Positions 1 through 10,694 of a DNA stretch of 64,000 nt are shown here, in pieces; position 1 is the stretch's first letter; every line of letters starts with the position of its first letter. This DNA is from Photobacterium obscurum (GTDB taxonomy: Bacteria > Pseudomonadota > Gammaproteobacteria > Enterobacterales > Vibrionaceae): assembly GCF_026191635.1 (NCBI RefSeq), contig NZ_JAKRRW010000008.1, forward strand, positions 159,543-223,542, given 5' to 3'. The translations under genes and the position numbers were made by a program. The notes beneath the pieces were generated by a model. It was not told the DNA's origin. It searched no databases and saw only the letters and a program-made list of their open reading frames with translations.

Positions 1-1205
1 CTGTACCTGGTAAGACTGAGATTTCATTAACAAAACCGGCTGACACGGTGGAAGATCTTGCCTTGGCCTATAGCCCAGGTGTAGCAGAGCCTGTTCGAGA
101 GATCGCACAAAGCGCCGAGAACGTTTATAAGTACACCGGTAAAGGCAACATGGTTGCCGTGATCACCAACGGTACGGCAATCCTGGGTTTAGGTAACCTT
201 GGTCCTCTGGCTTCTAAGCCGGTTATGGAAGGTAAGTCATTACTGTTCAAACGTTTTGCTGGCCTAGATTCAATTGATATCGAAGTGAAGCACCGTACGA
301 TTGATGAGTTTGTCGATACTGTTGCCAACATAGCCGATACGTTTGGCGGTATTAACCTGGAAGATATCAAGGCGCCTGATTGCTTTGAAATCGAAAAGCG
401 CCTGATTGAGCGTTGTGCAATCCCGGTATTCCACGATGATCAGCACGGTACTGCTATCGTGACGGCTGCAGGTATGCTGAACGCACTTGAGATCCAGGGC
501 AAGGAAATCAGCGAGTCGGTGATTGTCTGTCTGGGTGCCGGTGCTGCCGCGGTCGCATGTATGGAACTGCTGATCAAATGCGGAGCCCAGCGCGAGAAGA
601 TCTATATGCTGGACCGCAAGGGCGTGATCCATACTCGCCGCGATGATATCAATGAGTACAAGCAGCTGTTTGCGAATAACACCGACAAGCGCACCCTGGA
701 AGATGTGATTGAAGGTGCAGACATCTTCGTTGGTGTTTCAGGACCTGATTTGCTGGCTCCGGAATCGCTAAAACTGATGGCAGACAAGCCGGTGGTATTT
801 GCGTGTTCGAACCCGGATCCGGAAATCAAGCCAGAGCTGGCCCATGCGGTACGCGACGATTTAATTATGGGAACGGGGCGCTCAGATTACCCGAACCAGG
901 TTAACAACGTGATTTGTTTTCCGTTCATTTTCCGTGGTGCGCTGGATGTCCGTGCGAGCCAGATCAATGATGAAATGAAACTGGCTGCGGTTCATGCTAT
1001 CCGTGAACTGGCGAAAGAGCCGGTACCGGCAGAGGTGGTTGCAGCGGCAGGTGCCGACAAGCTGGAATTCGGTGCTGACTACATTATTCCTAAGCCGATG
1101 GATCCACGTTTGCTGCCACGCGTTGCCAAGGCCGTTGCACAGGCGGCGATTGATTCCGGTGTTGCGCAGATTGATATGCCTGTTGATTACATGGCAGATA
1201 AATAA
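1..1205 (+). CDS. NAD(P)-dependent malic enzyme, 3' part (5' end outside window)
   Basis: This enzyme oxidatively decarboxylates malate to pyruvate and CO2 in the cytoplasm. The reading frame is open from base 3, so the first residues lie upstream of the window; the GTG at 48 is internal, because the family sequence PGKTEISLTKPADTVEDLAL continues across it. Visible features are the malic motif AYSPGVAEPVREI, the metal/substrate-site segment HDDQHGTA, and a nucleotide-binding glycine cluster (GAGAAAVACMELL). The protein ends without the phosphotransacetylase domain found on E. coli MaeB, so it is the short form. It converges on metJ and they share a bidirectional terminator. Cofactor preference cannot be read from the sequence. 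Confidence 0.95.
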   Translation, partial: VPGKTEISLTKPADTVEDLALAYSPGVAEPVREIAQSAENVYKYTGKGNMVAVITNGTAILGLGNLGPLASKPVMEGKSLLFKRFAGLDSIDIEVKHRTIDEFVDTVANIADTFGGINLEDIKAPDCFEIEKRLIERCAIPVFHDDQHGTAIVTAAGMLNALEIQGKEISESVIVCLGAGAAAVACMELLIKCGAQREKIYMLDRKGVIHTRRDDINEYKQLFANNTDKRTLEDVIEGADIFVGVSGPDLLAPESLKLMADKPVVFACSNPDPEIKPELAHAVRDDLIMGTGRSDYPNQVNNVICFPFIFRGALDVRASQINDEMKLAAVHAIRELAKEPVPAEVVAAAGADKLEFGADYIIPKPMDPRLLPRVAKAVAQAAIDSGVAQIDMPVDYMADK

Positions 1206-1224
1206 GCGAACGGTTAGAGAGAAA

Positions 1225-1255
1225 ACAAAAACCAGCCTATAAGGCTGGTTTTTTT
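1225..1255. terminator. bidirectional intrinsic terminator, malic enzyme / metJ
   Basis: The stem AACCAGCCT / AGGCTGGTT (1230-1238 with 1242-1250) is followed by a T run on the plus strand and preceded by an A-rich run, so it can stop transcripts from both convergent genes. Confidence 0.9.
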
Positions 1256-1287
1256 ATGTCTGACGCTGGCTGGGGAGGAAGACCGGA

Positions 1288-1605
1288 TTATTCGTTGATG
1301 TCTTCGTACTTGATCCCCATCTCTTCCATCAGCTCTTTGGCTTCTGCTGGCAGATCATCCGGACGATCTTTACGGATGTCATCATCCGTCGGAAGTGGCT
1401 GGCCGGTATAGGCATGCAGGAACGCTTCGCACAGTAGTTCACTGTTGGTTGCATGACGCAGGTTGTTGACCTGACGGCGGGTACGCTCATCTGTCAGGAT
1501 TTTTAGTACCTTTAATGGAATCGAAACGGTAATTTTTTTGACTTGCTCGTTTTTCTTACCGTGTTCGGCGTATGGGCTAATGTATTCGCCATTCCACTCT
1601 GCCAT
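1288..1605 (-). CDS. metJ: methionine repressor MetJ
   Basis: MetJ is a ribbon-helix-helix repressor that binds S-adenosylmethionine as corepressor and shuts off methionine biosynthesis genes. The protein is 105 residues, the usual length. The beta-ribbon KKITVSIPL near residues 22-30 is the part that enters the DNA major groove, followed by the conserved helix with [20 protein letters not shown]. It is transcribed divergently from metB, the standard arrangement, and the shared intergenic region carries a tandem met-box array (1683-1714), so it probably represses itself as well as metB-metL. The start is the ATG at 1605. Confidence 0.98.
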   Translation of the reverse strand: MAEWNGEYISPYAEHGKKNEQVKKITVSIPLKVLKILTDERTRRQVNNLRHATNSELLCEAFLHAYTGQPLPTDDDIRKDRPDDLPAEAKELMEEMGIKYEDINE

Positions 1606-1682
1606 TTTCTACCTTCTCAGCGCTGTTGGATTCAAGAAATATAATATGGGTGAATTTTAGCGGGATTTACTGCCATAAGCAA

Positions 1683-1714
1683 AGACATATAGACGTCTAG
1701 AAGTGTTGACGTCT
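1683..1714. promoter_or_regulatory. MetJ operator: four tandem met boxes
   Basis: Four contiguous 8-bp units can be read in phase: AGACATAT, AGACGTCT, AGAAGTGT and TGACGTCT. The second is a perfect copy of the met-box consensus AGACGTCT and the fourth matches 7 of 8. The array lies between divergent metJ and metB, about 75 bp before the metB start. MetJ dimers bind adjacent boxes cooperatively, so this should repress both genes when S-adenosylmethionine is high. Confidence 0.9.
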
Positions 1715-1788
1715 TTATTGATTGTGGTTAATGTTGTTGCTTAAAAGTTATTCGAAAGCAGGGCTTGCCCCAGACAAGGAAAGTAATT

Positions 1789-2958
1789 ATGAGTGACAAG
1801 AAGCTTGCCACCATCGCCGTTCGTACCGGAATTGAATCTGACACCCAGCATAATGCTGTTGTTCCGCCCATTTATCTGACTTCGACCTATAGCTTCCCAC
1901 AACTGGGGGATGTGCCTCAATATGATTATTCCCGTTCTGGTAACCCGAGCCGAAATATGCTGGCCGATGCCCTGTCTGAGCTTGAGGGGGGCGCGGGCGG
2001 CGTAGTGACCAGTTGTGGCACGGCGGCGATTAACTTGTTGGCGTCAGCCCTGCTAGGCCCGGAGGATCTGGTGGTTGCCCCCCATGATTGCTATGGCGGC
2101 ACCTATCGGCTATTTAATACCCGGGCCGGTAAAGGTGACTTCAAGGTGGAATTTATCGATCAGGCTGATCCGGCAGCCTTGGCTGCGGCTCTGGCGAAAA
2201 AGCCCAAGCTGGTATGGGTCGAAACTCCCTCCAACCCCTTGCTTCGGGTGATTGATATTGCTGAGCTTTGCGAGCAGGCGCACCTGGTCGAAGCACTGGT
2301 GGCCGTCGATAATACTTTCCTTTCTCCGATCCTGCAGCAGCCGATTGCGCTGGGGGCCGATTTTGTCGTTCACTCGACAACCAAATACATTAATGGCCAC
2401 TCGGATGTGGTCGGTGGCGTCCTGATTTCCCAAGATGCCGAACATGCAGAGAACATCGCCTGGTGGGCGAACTGTATTGGCGCGACCGGTGCGCCGTTTG
2501 ATGCCTACCTGACTTTGCGAGGACTCCGGACGCTGGCCCCGCGAATGAAAATGCATGAAGCAAACAGTGCCGAGGTTTTGGCTTACCTTCAGACTCAGAA
2601 GCTGGTTGGTAAAATTTATCATCCGAGCCAGCCCGAGCACCCGGGTCACGATATTGCGCTAAAGCAGCAGAAGGGCTTTGGCTCGATGCTCAGTTTTGAA
2701 ATGGCGGGGAGTTACCGTCAGCTGGAGGTTTTTGTTGCCCAGCTGCAATGTTTCTCGTTGGCAGAATCTTTGGGAGGCACCGAAAGCCTGATTGCCCATC
2801 CTGCGAGTATGACCCACCGTGCAATGTCAGACGAGGCGCAGGCAGAAGCGGGGATCAAGCCATCATTATTACGCCTTTCGGTTGGACTAGAAGACCCGAG
2901 TGATCTGATTGCCGATCTGGAGCAGGCCTTCAATAAAGCTGCGGAGGTGACAGAATGA
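1789..2958 (+). CDS. metB: cystathionine gamma-synthase
   Basis: MetB condenses an O-acylated homoserine with cysteine to give cystathionine, using pyridoxal phosphate. The protein is 389 residues from the ATG at 1789. This start is preferred over an in-frame TTG at 1765 because AAGGA lies 8 bases before it and the family N-terminus (MSDKKLATIAVRTG) begins there. The PLP-binding lysine is K199 in HSTTKYINGHSD. The stop overlaps the metL start by four bases (ATGA), which indicates translational coupling in a metBL operon. The met boxes upstream imply MetJ control. Confidence 0.98.
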   Translation: MSDKKLATIAVRTGIESDTQHNAVVPPIYLTSTYSFPQLGDVPQYDYSRSGNPSRNMLADALSELEGGAGGVVTSCGTAAINLLASALLGPEDLVVAPHDCYGGTYRLFNTRAGKGDFKVEFIDQADPAALAAALAKKPKLVWVETPSNPLLRVIDIAELCEQAHLVEALVAVDNTFLSPILQQPIALGADFVVHSTTKYINGHSDVVGGVLISQDAEHAENIAWWANCIGATGAPFDAYLTLRGLRTLAPRMKMHEANSAEVLAYLQTQKLVGKIYHPSQPEHPGHDIALKQQKGFGSMLSFEMAGSYRQLEVFVAQLQCFSLAESLGGTESLIAHPASMTHRAMSDEAQAEAGIKPSLLRLSVGLEDPSDLIADLEQAFNKAAEVTE

Positions 2959-5372
2959 CGCAACCTGTTCAGCGACAGTTACATAAATTTGGTGGCAGCA
3001 GTCTGGCCGATCCCGATTGTTATCGTCGGGTTGCGGCAATCTTGCAGGAGCACTCTGGCAGTGAAGATCTGATTGTGGTATCGGCCGCGGGTAAAACCAC
3101 TAACCATTTGATTGCATGGGTTGAGCTGCTGAGCAAGGATGGCCGTCAGGCTCATGAGGCCCTGCAGGAGCTGCGCAGTTTTCAGCAGGGATTGATTGAG
3201 GCATTGCTTTCGGGGCCGCAGGTCGATGCGCTGCTGACCCAGTTGCATCTCGAGCTGAGTGAACTGGCCACCTTGAGTGAGCAGGATCTTAGTGAAGCGG
3301 TGATCGCTAACATACTTGGCCACGGTGAAGTATGGTCGGCGCGTCTGCTAGCCGCCCTGCTGGCCGCAAACGCGATGCCGGCGACGGACTTGGATTCCCG
3401 ACACTTTCTCCGTGCCGAGCGGGCTGCTCAGCCGGAGGTCGACCGGGCTCAGTCTTGGCCCTTACTCAAGGAGCAGCTGGCGCAGCACAGCCAGCACCGT
3501 ATCGTGATCACCGGCTTTATGGCCCGTAATCAGAGCGGCGAGACGGTACTGCTGGGACGCAACGGTTCTGATTACTCGGCCACGGTAATTGGTGCCCTGG
3601 CGGAAGTCTCTCGGGTAACGATCTGGAGTGATGTGGCCGGGGTTTACAGTGCCGATCCGCGTACAGTCGGAGACGCGTGCCTGTTGCCTCTGTTGCGATT
3701 GGACGAAGCCAGCGAGCTGGCCAGGTTGGCGGCACCGGTGCTTCATAGCCGGACATTGCAGCCGGTGGCTCAGAGTGCGATTGACCTGACCCTGCGCTGC
3801 AGCCATCAGCCGGAGTCCGGTTCGACCCGGGTCGAGCGGGTATTGGCATCTGGTCGCGGGGCCAAGATCATTACCTCACTCGATGATGTCTGCCTGATTG
3901 AGCTGGCTATCGCTCGTTTCCATGATTTTGAGCCGATCCAGGCCGAGCTTGAGCGGATCTTGCAGCGGGCCCAGCTGCACCCGTTGGCCCAGGCTGTCGA
4001 AGTCGATCAGGGACGAATTCAGCTCGCCTATACCAGCGAGGTGGTTAACGGGGTATTGGCGTTACTGCAAGACTGCGGTATTACCGCCGAATTGCGCCTG
4101 CGTGATGGGTTTGCCATTGTCGCGGCCGTTGGGGCAGGGGTCGTGAACAATCCGGTTCATTGCTATGGATTTTATCATCAGCTAAAAGATCAGCCCGTCG
4201 AGTTTACCACCGAGCTAGAGTCTGGGCTGAGCCTGGTCGCGGTGTTACGTAAAGTCAAAACCGATCGTCTGGTCGAACAGATCCACCAGGTCCTGTTCCA
4301 GGCTCAGAAGCGGGTTGGTTTGGTGCTATGCGGCAAGGGAAATATTGGCAGCCGCTGGCTGGAGTTGTTCGACAGCGAGAAAGAACAACTGGAAAAGCGC
4401 CACGGCATGAGCTTTACCTTGGTAGGGGTGGCTGACAGTCAACGCCATTGGATTGATTTCCAGGGACTCGAACCTACTCGGGCGCTGACGGCCTTTGATG
4501 ATGAAGCGATCGAGTATGCCGAAGGCGAGTTGCTGAATGTGCTGGCTGCCCACCCTTATGATGATGTGGTAGTCATGGATGTCACTGCCAGTGCCGAGCT
4601 GGCGGCCAAGTATCCGCAGATCGCGGAAAGCGGCTTGCACCTGATTTCAGCCAACAAAGTAGCGGGATCGGCGCCGGCACAGGACTACCACGCCGTACAG
4701 GATGCTTTTGCCAAAAGCAGTCGCCACTGGTTGTATAACGCGACGGTAGGTGCCGGGCTGCCGGTCAACCACACTGTACGGGATCTGCGCGAAAGTGGTG
4801 ATGAGATCATCGCGCTGTCAGGAATTTTCTCTGGTACTTTATCATGGTTGTTCCAGCAGTTTGATGGCTCATTGCCGTTTTCCCAGCTGATCGAGCAGGC
4901 TTGGCAGCAGGGGCTGACAGAGCCCGATCCGCGTCATGACCTCGATGGCAGTGATGTGATGCGCAAGCTGGTGATCCTGGCGCGTGAGTCAGGGCTTGAC
5001 CTAGAGCCAGAACAAGTCAGGGTTGAGTCTCTGGTGCCGGGAGAGCTTGCTCCGCTGACACTGGACGGCTTTTTCGAGCAGGCGGCTATCCTTGATGAGT
5101 TATTGGGTGAGCGCTTGGCCAAGGCCCAGCGAGAAGGCAAGGTGCTGCGTTATGTTGCCCGGCTGGACAAAAACGGTAAGGCAGCCGTCGGTGTCGAGGC
5201 ACTGCTGCCGGAGCATGCACTGGCGAACTTGCTGCCGTGCGACAATATTTTTGCCATTGAAAGTCGCTGGTACCGTGATAATCCGTTGGTGATCCGTGGA
5301 CCTGGTGCTGGGCGGGATGTCACAGCTGGCGCGTTGTTGTCTGATATCAACCGGTTGGCTGCTATGCTTTAG
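2955..5372 (+). CDS. metL: bifunctional aspartokinase II / homoserine dehydrogenase II
   Basis: This 805-residue cytoplasmic enzyme catalyses the first step (aspartate phosphorylation) and third step (aspartate semialdehyde to homoserine) of the aspartate pathway toward methionine. The N-terminal kinase begins with KFGGSSLAD near residue 12. A central regulatory region covers roughly 310-450. The homoserine dehydrogenase half has the dinucleotide-binding motif GLVLCGKGNIGSRW near residue 455 and the catalytic-region sequence SANKVAGSAPAQDYH. Its length and partnership with metB, with MetJ sites upstream, identify it as MetL rather than ThrA. Confidence 0.97.
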   Translation: MTQPVQRQLHKFGGSSLADPDCYRRVAAILQEHSGSEDLIVVSAAGKTTNHLIAWVELLSKDGRQAHEALQELRSFQQGLIEALLSGPQVDALLTQLHLELSELATLSEQDLSEAVIANILGHGEVWSARLLAALLAANAMPATDLDSRHFLRAERAAQPEVDRAQSWPLLKEQLAQHSQHRIVITGFMARNQSGETVLLGRNGSDYSATVIGALAEVSRVTIWSDVAGVYSADPRTVGDACLLPLLRLDEASELARLAAPVLHSRTLQPVAQSAIDLTLRCSHQPESGSTRVERVLASGRGAKIITSLDDVCLIELAIARFHDFEPIQAELERILQRAQLHPLAQAVEVDQGRIQLAYTSEVVNGVLALLQDCGITAELRLRDGFAIVAAVGAGVVNNPVHCYGFYHQLKDQPVEFTTELESGLSLVAVLRKVKTDRLVEQIHQVLFQAQKRVGLVLCGKGNIGSRWLELFDSEKEQLEKRHGMSFTLVGVADSQRHWIDFQGLEPTRALTAFDDEAIEYAEGELLNVLAAHPYDDVVVMDVTASAELAAKYPQIAESGLHLISANKVAGSAPAQDYHAVQDAFAKSSRHWLYNATVGAGLPVNHTVRDLRESGDEIIALSGIFSGTLSWLFQQFDGSLPFSQLIEQAWQQGLTEPDPRHDLDGSDVMRKLVILARESGLDLEPEQVRVESLVPGELAPLTLDGFFEQAAILDELLGERLAKAQREGKVLRYVARLDKNGKAAVGVEALLPEHALANLLPCDNIFAIESRWYRDNPLVIRGPGAGRDVTAGALLSDINRLAAML

Positions 5373-5470
5373 TGATGGGTAGCAGGTGAAGATAATCCCT
5401 ATAGCGAGATAGTGTGGTGCAAGTTATGGCTTGAGGGGATATTTTCAAAATTAAACGCTAGTTAGTCGAT

Positions 5471-5495
5471 AAAAACCCGCATTTTGCGGGTTTTT
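5471..5495 (+). terminator. metBL intrinsic terminator
   Basis: The hairpin AAACCCGC-ATTTT-GCGGGTTT is followed by a T run about 100 bases after the metL stop. The rest of the 308-bp gap to metF holds the MetJ operator and the metF promoter region; I see no gene in it. Confidence 0.85.
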
Positions 5496-5587
5496 GCTTA
5501 TTTTTCCGAGATTGGCTATGTTGAAGATTATGCAATTTGAACTTGAGAAATATTCATGATCATCATGTTGACATTAAATTGGTTACA

Positions 5588-5635
5588 AGACATTCTGTAG
5601 ACATATAGACGTCTAAACGGTCATTTCAGACGTCA
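5588..5635. promoter_or_regulatory. MetJ operator before metF
   Basis: AGACATAT followed directly by AGACGTCT (5599-5614) repeats the core of the metB operator, with further box-like units at 5588-5595 (AGACATTC) and 5628-5635 (AGACGTCA). The perfect consensus box is 67 bp before the metF ATG. This places metF under S-adenosylmethionine-dependent MetJ repression. Confidence 0.85.
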
Positions 5636-5677
5636 CCATTTAGGGAGCAGGCCAGCGGCCGAAATAGGAAGGGATAG

Positions 5678-6577
<900 letters not shown>

Positions 6578-6606
6578 AGACGGGCTCAGGGAAAAATAAA
6601 GAAAAT

Positions 6607-6633
6607 AAAAAAGCCGCTGGAAAGCGGCTTTTT
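6607..6633. terminator. bidirectional terminator, metF / aphA
   Basis: The stem AAGCCGCT / AGCGGCTT has A and T runs on its two sides and lies between convergent metF and aphA. Confidence 0.9.
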
Positions 6634-6656
6634 GTATTTGCTAGCAGTAACCGTTG

Positions 6657-7226
6657 TTAGTTGCTTAGTGCAACGGCACTGTCTGCGCTGTCCATGTCTT
6701 TCAGCTCGGCAAGCACTTCTTCTGCCCAGTCAATCCAAGCCTGACGATTATGGATACCGCGGCGAAGAGTTAGACGATCAAGACGGGCTTGGCGATCCAT
6801 GTTTTTATAGTCTGCAAAGTGAACCTTTTCCAGCTCGTGGTAATGGTTCATCAAAGTATGAGACTCTTCTATCAGGCCTTCAAGCTGCTGCTGCATCGGT
6901 ACTGAGTTGTGTACGCCGCAAACCAACAGTTTGGCAGAGAACTCATCACGGATGGTTGGGTTGCGTGCCGGCTCTTGGAACCACTCAAATAGCGCTTGAC
7001 GGCCAAGATCGGTAATTGAATATACTTTACGATCCGGCTTGCCTTCCTGCGGCTCCAGTTTGCAGGTTACCTGATCATGGGTGGCCATTTTGTTTAGCTC
7101 TCGGTAAACCTGCTGGTGGCTTGCCTTCCAGAAGTAGCCGATGCTGTGTGAAAATTCTTTAGTTATATCGTAACCGGTTGCGTCGCGGCTGCTCAGCACG
7201 GTCAAAATGACGTGTGGTAGTGACAT
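6657..7226 (-). CDS. aphA: PadR-family regulator AphA (low-cell-density quorum-sensing regulator)
   Basis: AphA is a winged-helix dimer of the PadR family. In Vibrio it is the master regulator at low cell density and, in V. cholerae, an activator of virulence genes. The protein is 189 residues. The N-terminal domain carries the family sequence MSLPHVILTVLS, then GYDITKEF, GYFWKASHQQVYREL (recognition helix region) and EPQEGKPDRKVYSIT (wing). The C-terminal part (about 95-180) is an antiparallel helical dimerisation domain. It lies upstream of metF on the opposite strand and downstream of ppc. A LuxR/HapR-like box sits about 305 bp before its start. The role in this species is inferred from the family. 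Confidence 0.93.
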   Translation of the reverse strand: MSLPHVILTVLSSRDATGYDITKEFSHSIGYFWKASHQQVYRELNKMATHDQVTCKLEPQEGKPDRKVYSITDLGRQALFEWFQEPARNPTIRDEFSAKLLVCGVHNSVPMQQQLEGLIEESHTLMNHYHELEKVHFADYKNMDRQARLDRLTLRRGIHNRQAWIDWAEEVLAELKDMDSADSAVALSN

Positions 7227-7530
7227 CTCTTCTATCCATTAAAATACTACAAATAAAAAACAATCAGGCCGACGTTACCCTGCGCTCTTTGGCGTTTGTT
7301 ATAATCGTCTTGTTGCAGTGCCTGATCGAGATCACGTAGCATACACATCAATGTGATCTTTATCGACACCAGACCGTGAGAATAACCACTTTGGGCAACG
7401 ACCAATTGTTCATCTTGTGATGTTTGTCTATATCTTAAGGTGGTTGCTGCACTGCAATATATTGAGCTTCATCTGTTTTCACAGTACATGTAAACAATGT
7501 AGTCTATGCGACTAGTTACAGTTCGTCTCG

Positions 7531-7553
7531 TTATTGAGTCACTTTGCAAATAA
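7531..7553. promoter_or_regulatory. candidate LuxR/HapR-family operator upstream of aphA
   Basis: TTATTGA-N9-CAAATAA (7531-7553) resembles the inverted-repeat consensus of the Vibrio LuxR/HapR/LitR regulators (TTATTGATAAATTTATCAAT-type). In Vibrio, HapR/LuxR represses aphA, so the position fits. The match is by eye, and the distance from the real promoter is unknown. Confidence 0.5.
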
Positions 7554-7615
7554 TAGTGGGATAGGAAGCTGGTGGCTTAGCTGTCATGGGCTACGGGGAG
7601 CGAGGATGTTATAGC

Positions 7616-7640
7616 AAAAAGGCCACGAGTGTGGCCTTTT
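7616..7640 (-). terminator. ppc terminator
   Basis: The stem AAAGGCCAC / GTGGCCTTT is followed, on the minus strand, by a T run just after the ppc stop codon. Confidence 0.88.
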
Positions 7641-7662
7641 GGATAATGTGCGCGTCAGCCAA

Positions 7663-10293
7663 TTAGCCGGTGTTACGCATACCGGTCGCAATGCCGGCAA
7701 TGGTCACCATCAACGCCTCTTCAAGCATCGGAGATGGCTCTTCTTGCTGGCGAGTACGGTACAGAAGCTCTGCCTGTAGCATGTTTAGCGGTTCTACGTA
7801 GATGTTACGTAAGCGGATCGCTTCGGCGCCCCATGGGTTTTGCTCCATTAGGTGGGCACTGTTTTCAACATTCAGTACCGCCTTGATATCTTGCTGCAGT
7901 TGATCGCGTAGCTGCTGGCCCAGCGGCCATAGTGATTTGTCGGTCAGACGCTGATCATAGTACTCGGCAATGCCAACATTGGTCTTGGTGTACACCATTT
8001 CCAACATCCCCAGGCGAGTCGAGAAGAACGGCCATTCACGACACATATCTTCCAGCTGCTGGGCGTGGCCTTTATCGATCGAGTATTGGATAGCTTCCCC
8101 CGCACCTAGCCATGCCGGCAGTAGGAGGCGGTTCTGGCTCCAGGCGAAAATCCACGGGATTGCTCGTAGGCTTTCCACCCCACCTTGCGGGTTACGTTTT
8201 GCCGGGCGTGAGCCAAGCGGCAGCTTACCCAGCTCCAGCTCAGGCGTTGCCGCGCGGAAATAAGGCACAAACTCCTCGCTGCCACGGACGACATTACGGT
8301 AGGCCTCGCAGGAGACTTCAGACAAGACGTCCATCAGCTCGCGCCAGTCTTGTTTTGGTGCTGGTGGTGGCAGCAGGTTGGCTTCCAGGATGGCACTGGC
8401 GTACAGGCTCAAACTGTTTACAGCTACTTCTGGCAAGCCAAGCTTGAAGCGGATCATCTCGCCCTGCTCAGTGACTCGCAGGCCGCCTTTCAGGCTGCGT
8501 GGAGGCTGAGACAATAAGGCCGCATGTGCCGGTGCACCGCCTCGGCCAATCGAGCCGCCACGACCGTGGAACAGTGTCAGTTCGACCCCAGCCTCTTCAC
8601 AGACGGTAACCAATGATTCCATTGCACGATACTGGGCCCAGCCAGCGGCCATCACGCCGGCATCTTTGGCCGAGTCAGAGTAACCGATCATGACCATTTG
8701 ATAGTTCTGGATAAAGCCGCGGTACCAGTCGATGTTCATCAGCTGCTTGATAACGGATTCAGAATTATTGAGGTCTTCCAGGGTTTCAAACAGCGGGCAG
8801 ACGTCCATGCGGAACGGGCAGCCGGCTTCTTTCAGCAGCAGATGAACGGCCAGGACATCCGAGGCCGTGCGAGCCATGGAAATCACATAGGCACCAAGCG
8901 CCTCACGAGGCTGCTCGGCAATGGCTCTACAAGTCTCAATGACTTCCTGCACATCAGCCGATGGCTGCCAGTCGCGTGGGAGCAGCGGGCGCTTTGACGC
9001 CAGCTCGCGGACCAGGAAGGCAACTTTGTCTTGCTCGCTCCACTGATCATAGTCGCCAATACCTAGGTAGCGGGTAAGCTCGGAGATCACATCAGAGTGG
9101 CGGGTGCTTTCCTGGCGAATATCCAGGCGGACCAGGTGAACCCCGAAACACTTGATCCGGCGTAGTACGTCCAGCAGCAGGCCGTCGGCAATGATGCCCA
9201 TACCGCACTCATGGAGTGACTGGTAGCAGGCATAGAGCGGGTTCCACAACTGGTCAACATGATCGATGATGCCGAAGTTTGGTACATCCAGCCCTTTGAT
9301 CTTGGCATCCAACACATCACGGGTGTTGATTAGCTTGGCGCGCAGATCCTTGAGGATAGCGCGGTAGGCTTCGTGCTCGTCACCGGCCAGCTCGCGAACC
9401 TGAGCGTTGCATTTGACCATCGACAGCTCGCTGACCAGCTCTTGAATATCGTTCAGGTATAAATCGGCCGCTTTCCAGCGCGACAGTAGCAAGACTTCGC
9501 GGGTGACATTCGAGGTCACAAACGGGTTACCGTCACGGTCACCCCCCATCCAGGAAGAGAACTTAACCGGTGAGGCATCAATCGGCAGACCTTCACCAAG
9601 GTGGGTGGTCAGTTTTTCGTCAAATTGGCGCAGGAAGTCTGGCACTGCTTGCCATAGCGAGTTTTCGACCACGGCAAAGCCCCATTTGGCTTCGTCTAGC
9701 GGCGTTGGACGCTGCTTGCGGATCACGTCGGAGTGCCAGGCCTGGGCAATAAGCTGCTCAAGGCGCTGCTCGACACGTAGGCGCTCGCTGCGCGACAGTT
9801 CACTCAGTTCCAGCTTTGATAGACATTTATTGATTTGAACCAGCTTGTGGATCATGGTGCGACGGGCAATTTCCGTCGGGTGTGCGGTGAGAACCAGCTC
9901 GATATTCAGGTCGCGTACGGCCTGAATGGAATCAAACTGACTGATATCACTGCTGTTGAGTTTACCAAACAGGGAGTCGATAGAGTCAGGGCTACAGATA
10001 TGCTCCTCACAGTTGCGGGAGACCGTATGATACTGCTCGGCAATATTGGTAAGGTTCAGGAACTGGCTAAAGGCACGAGCAACTGGCAGCAGCTGATCAT
10101 CCGGCAGATTTTGTAGCTCGTCGATCAGCTTTTCGCGATCATCCTGATTTCCCGCGCGGGCAGATTTAGATAACTTACGTATGGTCTCCACTTTATCTAG
10201 CAGAGGCTCGCCATGCGCATCTTTGATGGTATTACCCAGCAGGTGGCCGAGCATACTTACGTTACTTCTTAACGCGCTGTACTTTTCGTTCAT
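7663..10293 (-). CDS. ppc: phosphoenolpyruvate carboxylase
   Basis: Ppc is the anaplerotic enzyme that carboxylates phosphoenolpyruvate to oxaloacetate. The protein is 876 residues, near the E. coli 883, when started at the ATG at 10293, where the family N-terminus [16 protein letters not shown] begins; an in-frame TTG 33 bases upstream adds residues the family lacks. The catalytic histidine lies in [13 protein letters not shown] near residue 138. The phosphoenolpyruvate-binding loop [12 protein letters not shown] lies in the second half, and the protein ends in the invariant RNTG. Ppc lies next to the arginine operon, as in E. coli and Vibrio, but argE, which usually sits between ppc and argC, is absent. 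Confidence 0.98.
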   Translation of the reverse strand: MNEKYSALRSNVSMLGHLLGNTIKDAHGEPLLDKVETIRKLSKSARAGNQDDREKLIDELQNLPDDQLLPVARAFSQFLNLTNIAEQYHTVSRNCEEHICSPDSIDSLFGKLNSSDISQFDSIQAVRDLNIELVLTAHPTEIARRTMIHKLVQINKCLSKLELSELSRSERLRVEQRLEQLIAQAWHSDVIRKQRPTPLDEAKWGFAVVENSLWQAVPDFLRQFDEKLTTHLGEGLPIDASPVKFSSWMGGDRDGNPFVTSNVTREVLLLSRWKAADLYLNDIQELVSELSMVKCNAQVRELAGDEHEAYRAILKDLRAKLINTRDVLDAKIKGLDVPNFGIIDHVDQLWNPLYACYQSLHECGMGIIADGLLLDVLRRIKCFGVHLVRLDIRQESTRHSDVISELTRYLGIGDYDQWSEQDKVAFLVRELASKRPLLPRDWQPSADVQEVIETCRAIAEQPREALGAYVISMARTASDVLAVHLLLKEAGCPFRMDVCPLFETLEDLNNSESVIKQLMNIDWYRGFIQNYQMVMIGYSDSAKDAGVMAAGWAQYRAMESLVTVCEEAGVELTLFHGRGGSIGRGGAPAHAALLSQPPRSLKGGLRVTEQGEMIRFKLGLPEVAVNSLSLYASAILEANLLPPPAPKQDWRELMDVLSEVSCEAYRNVVRGSEEFVPYFRAATPELELGKLPLGSRPAKRNPQGGVESLRAIPWIFAWSQNRLLLPAWLGAGEAIQYSIDKGHAQQLEDMCREWPFFSTRLGMLEMVYTKTNVGIAEYYDQRLTDKSLWPLGQQLRDQLQQDIKAVLNVENSAHLMEQNPWGAEAIRLRNIYVEPLNMLQAELLYRTRQQEEPSPMLEEALMVTIAGIATGMRNTG

Positions 10294-10652
10294 ATCGCAT
10301 CCATCTCGTAATTTTGTTACATCCAATTCACTATCGTGTTACTGACAATCTATCCGCGATCCCACTTTGAGGTCAACTTTGATTACATTTACCGTCAAAA
10401 AAAAGAAGGTACATTGATTTTTGTCATGATATGAAACTCGATATGTAACAAATTTTCGTAAAAACGTGTCAAAAGGGCACGAAACCCGTGTGCTTTACAT
10501 TCGAACTGATTCAATACTGAGCTAAAAAGTGCCGCTAAACAAGACCGCAGTCTATCAAAGGCCATTTAGGTCAGTGCGCTTCGTTTGATTGCTATATATA
10601 GGGGGCTTGATAGAAAGATGCAGCCAAATCGTTATTTTTTTTATTTTCGTGG
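10294..10652. other. ppc-argC intergenic region, left part, no gene seen
   Basis: This AT-rich stretch holds the ppc promoter region. It contains an imperfect hairpin near 10474-10496 (GGGCACG / CGTGTGC). I find no open frame or recognisable remnant of argE, the gene that usually sits here divergent from argC in related genomes. Confidence 0.6.
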
Positions 10653-10681
10653 TTGACAGGCCAAGGATTAATCGGTAAACA
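10653..10681 (+). promoter_or_regulatory. argCBGH promoter
   Basis: TTGACA (10653-10658) and TAAACA (10676-10681) are separated by exactly 17 bp, giving a strong sigma-70 promoter. The start point would be near 10688, about 255 nt before the argC ATG, which leaves a long leader. Confidence 0.7.
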
Positions 10682-10694
10682 TATTAATGCAAGC

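Larger units (their letters stand above)
7227..7662. other. aphA upstream region, no gene seen
   Basis: This 436-bp gap lies between the aphA start and the ppc stop, both genes on the minus strand. It should hold the aphA promoter and its quorum-sensing control sites, plus the ppc terminator at its right end. No open frame with a convincing ribosome-binding site is visible. The length is generous for a simple promoter and suits a regulator with several inputs. Confidence 0.6.

Noticed and set aside
8112..8447. Open frames of 60-180 codons opposite or out of frame within ppc, metL, argH, mrcA, fusA and other long genes.
   Set aside because: They are shadows of strongly recognisable genes, without ribosome-binding sites or protein families; high coding bias of the true frame explains them.
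10474..10496. Remnant of an argE terminator or gene in the ppc-argC gap.
   Set aside because: Only an imperfect hairpin and T run on the minus strand is seen; no protein-level similarity to ArgE can be read.
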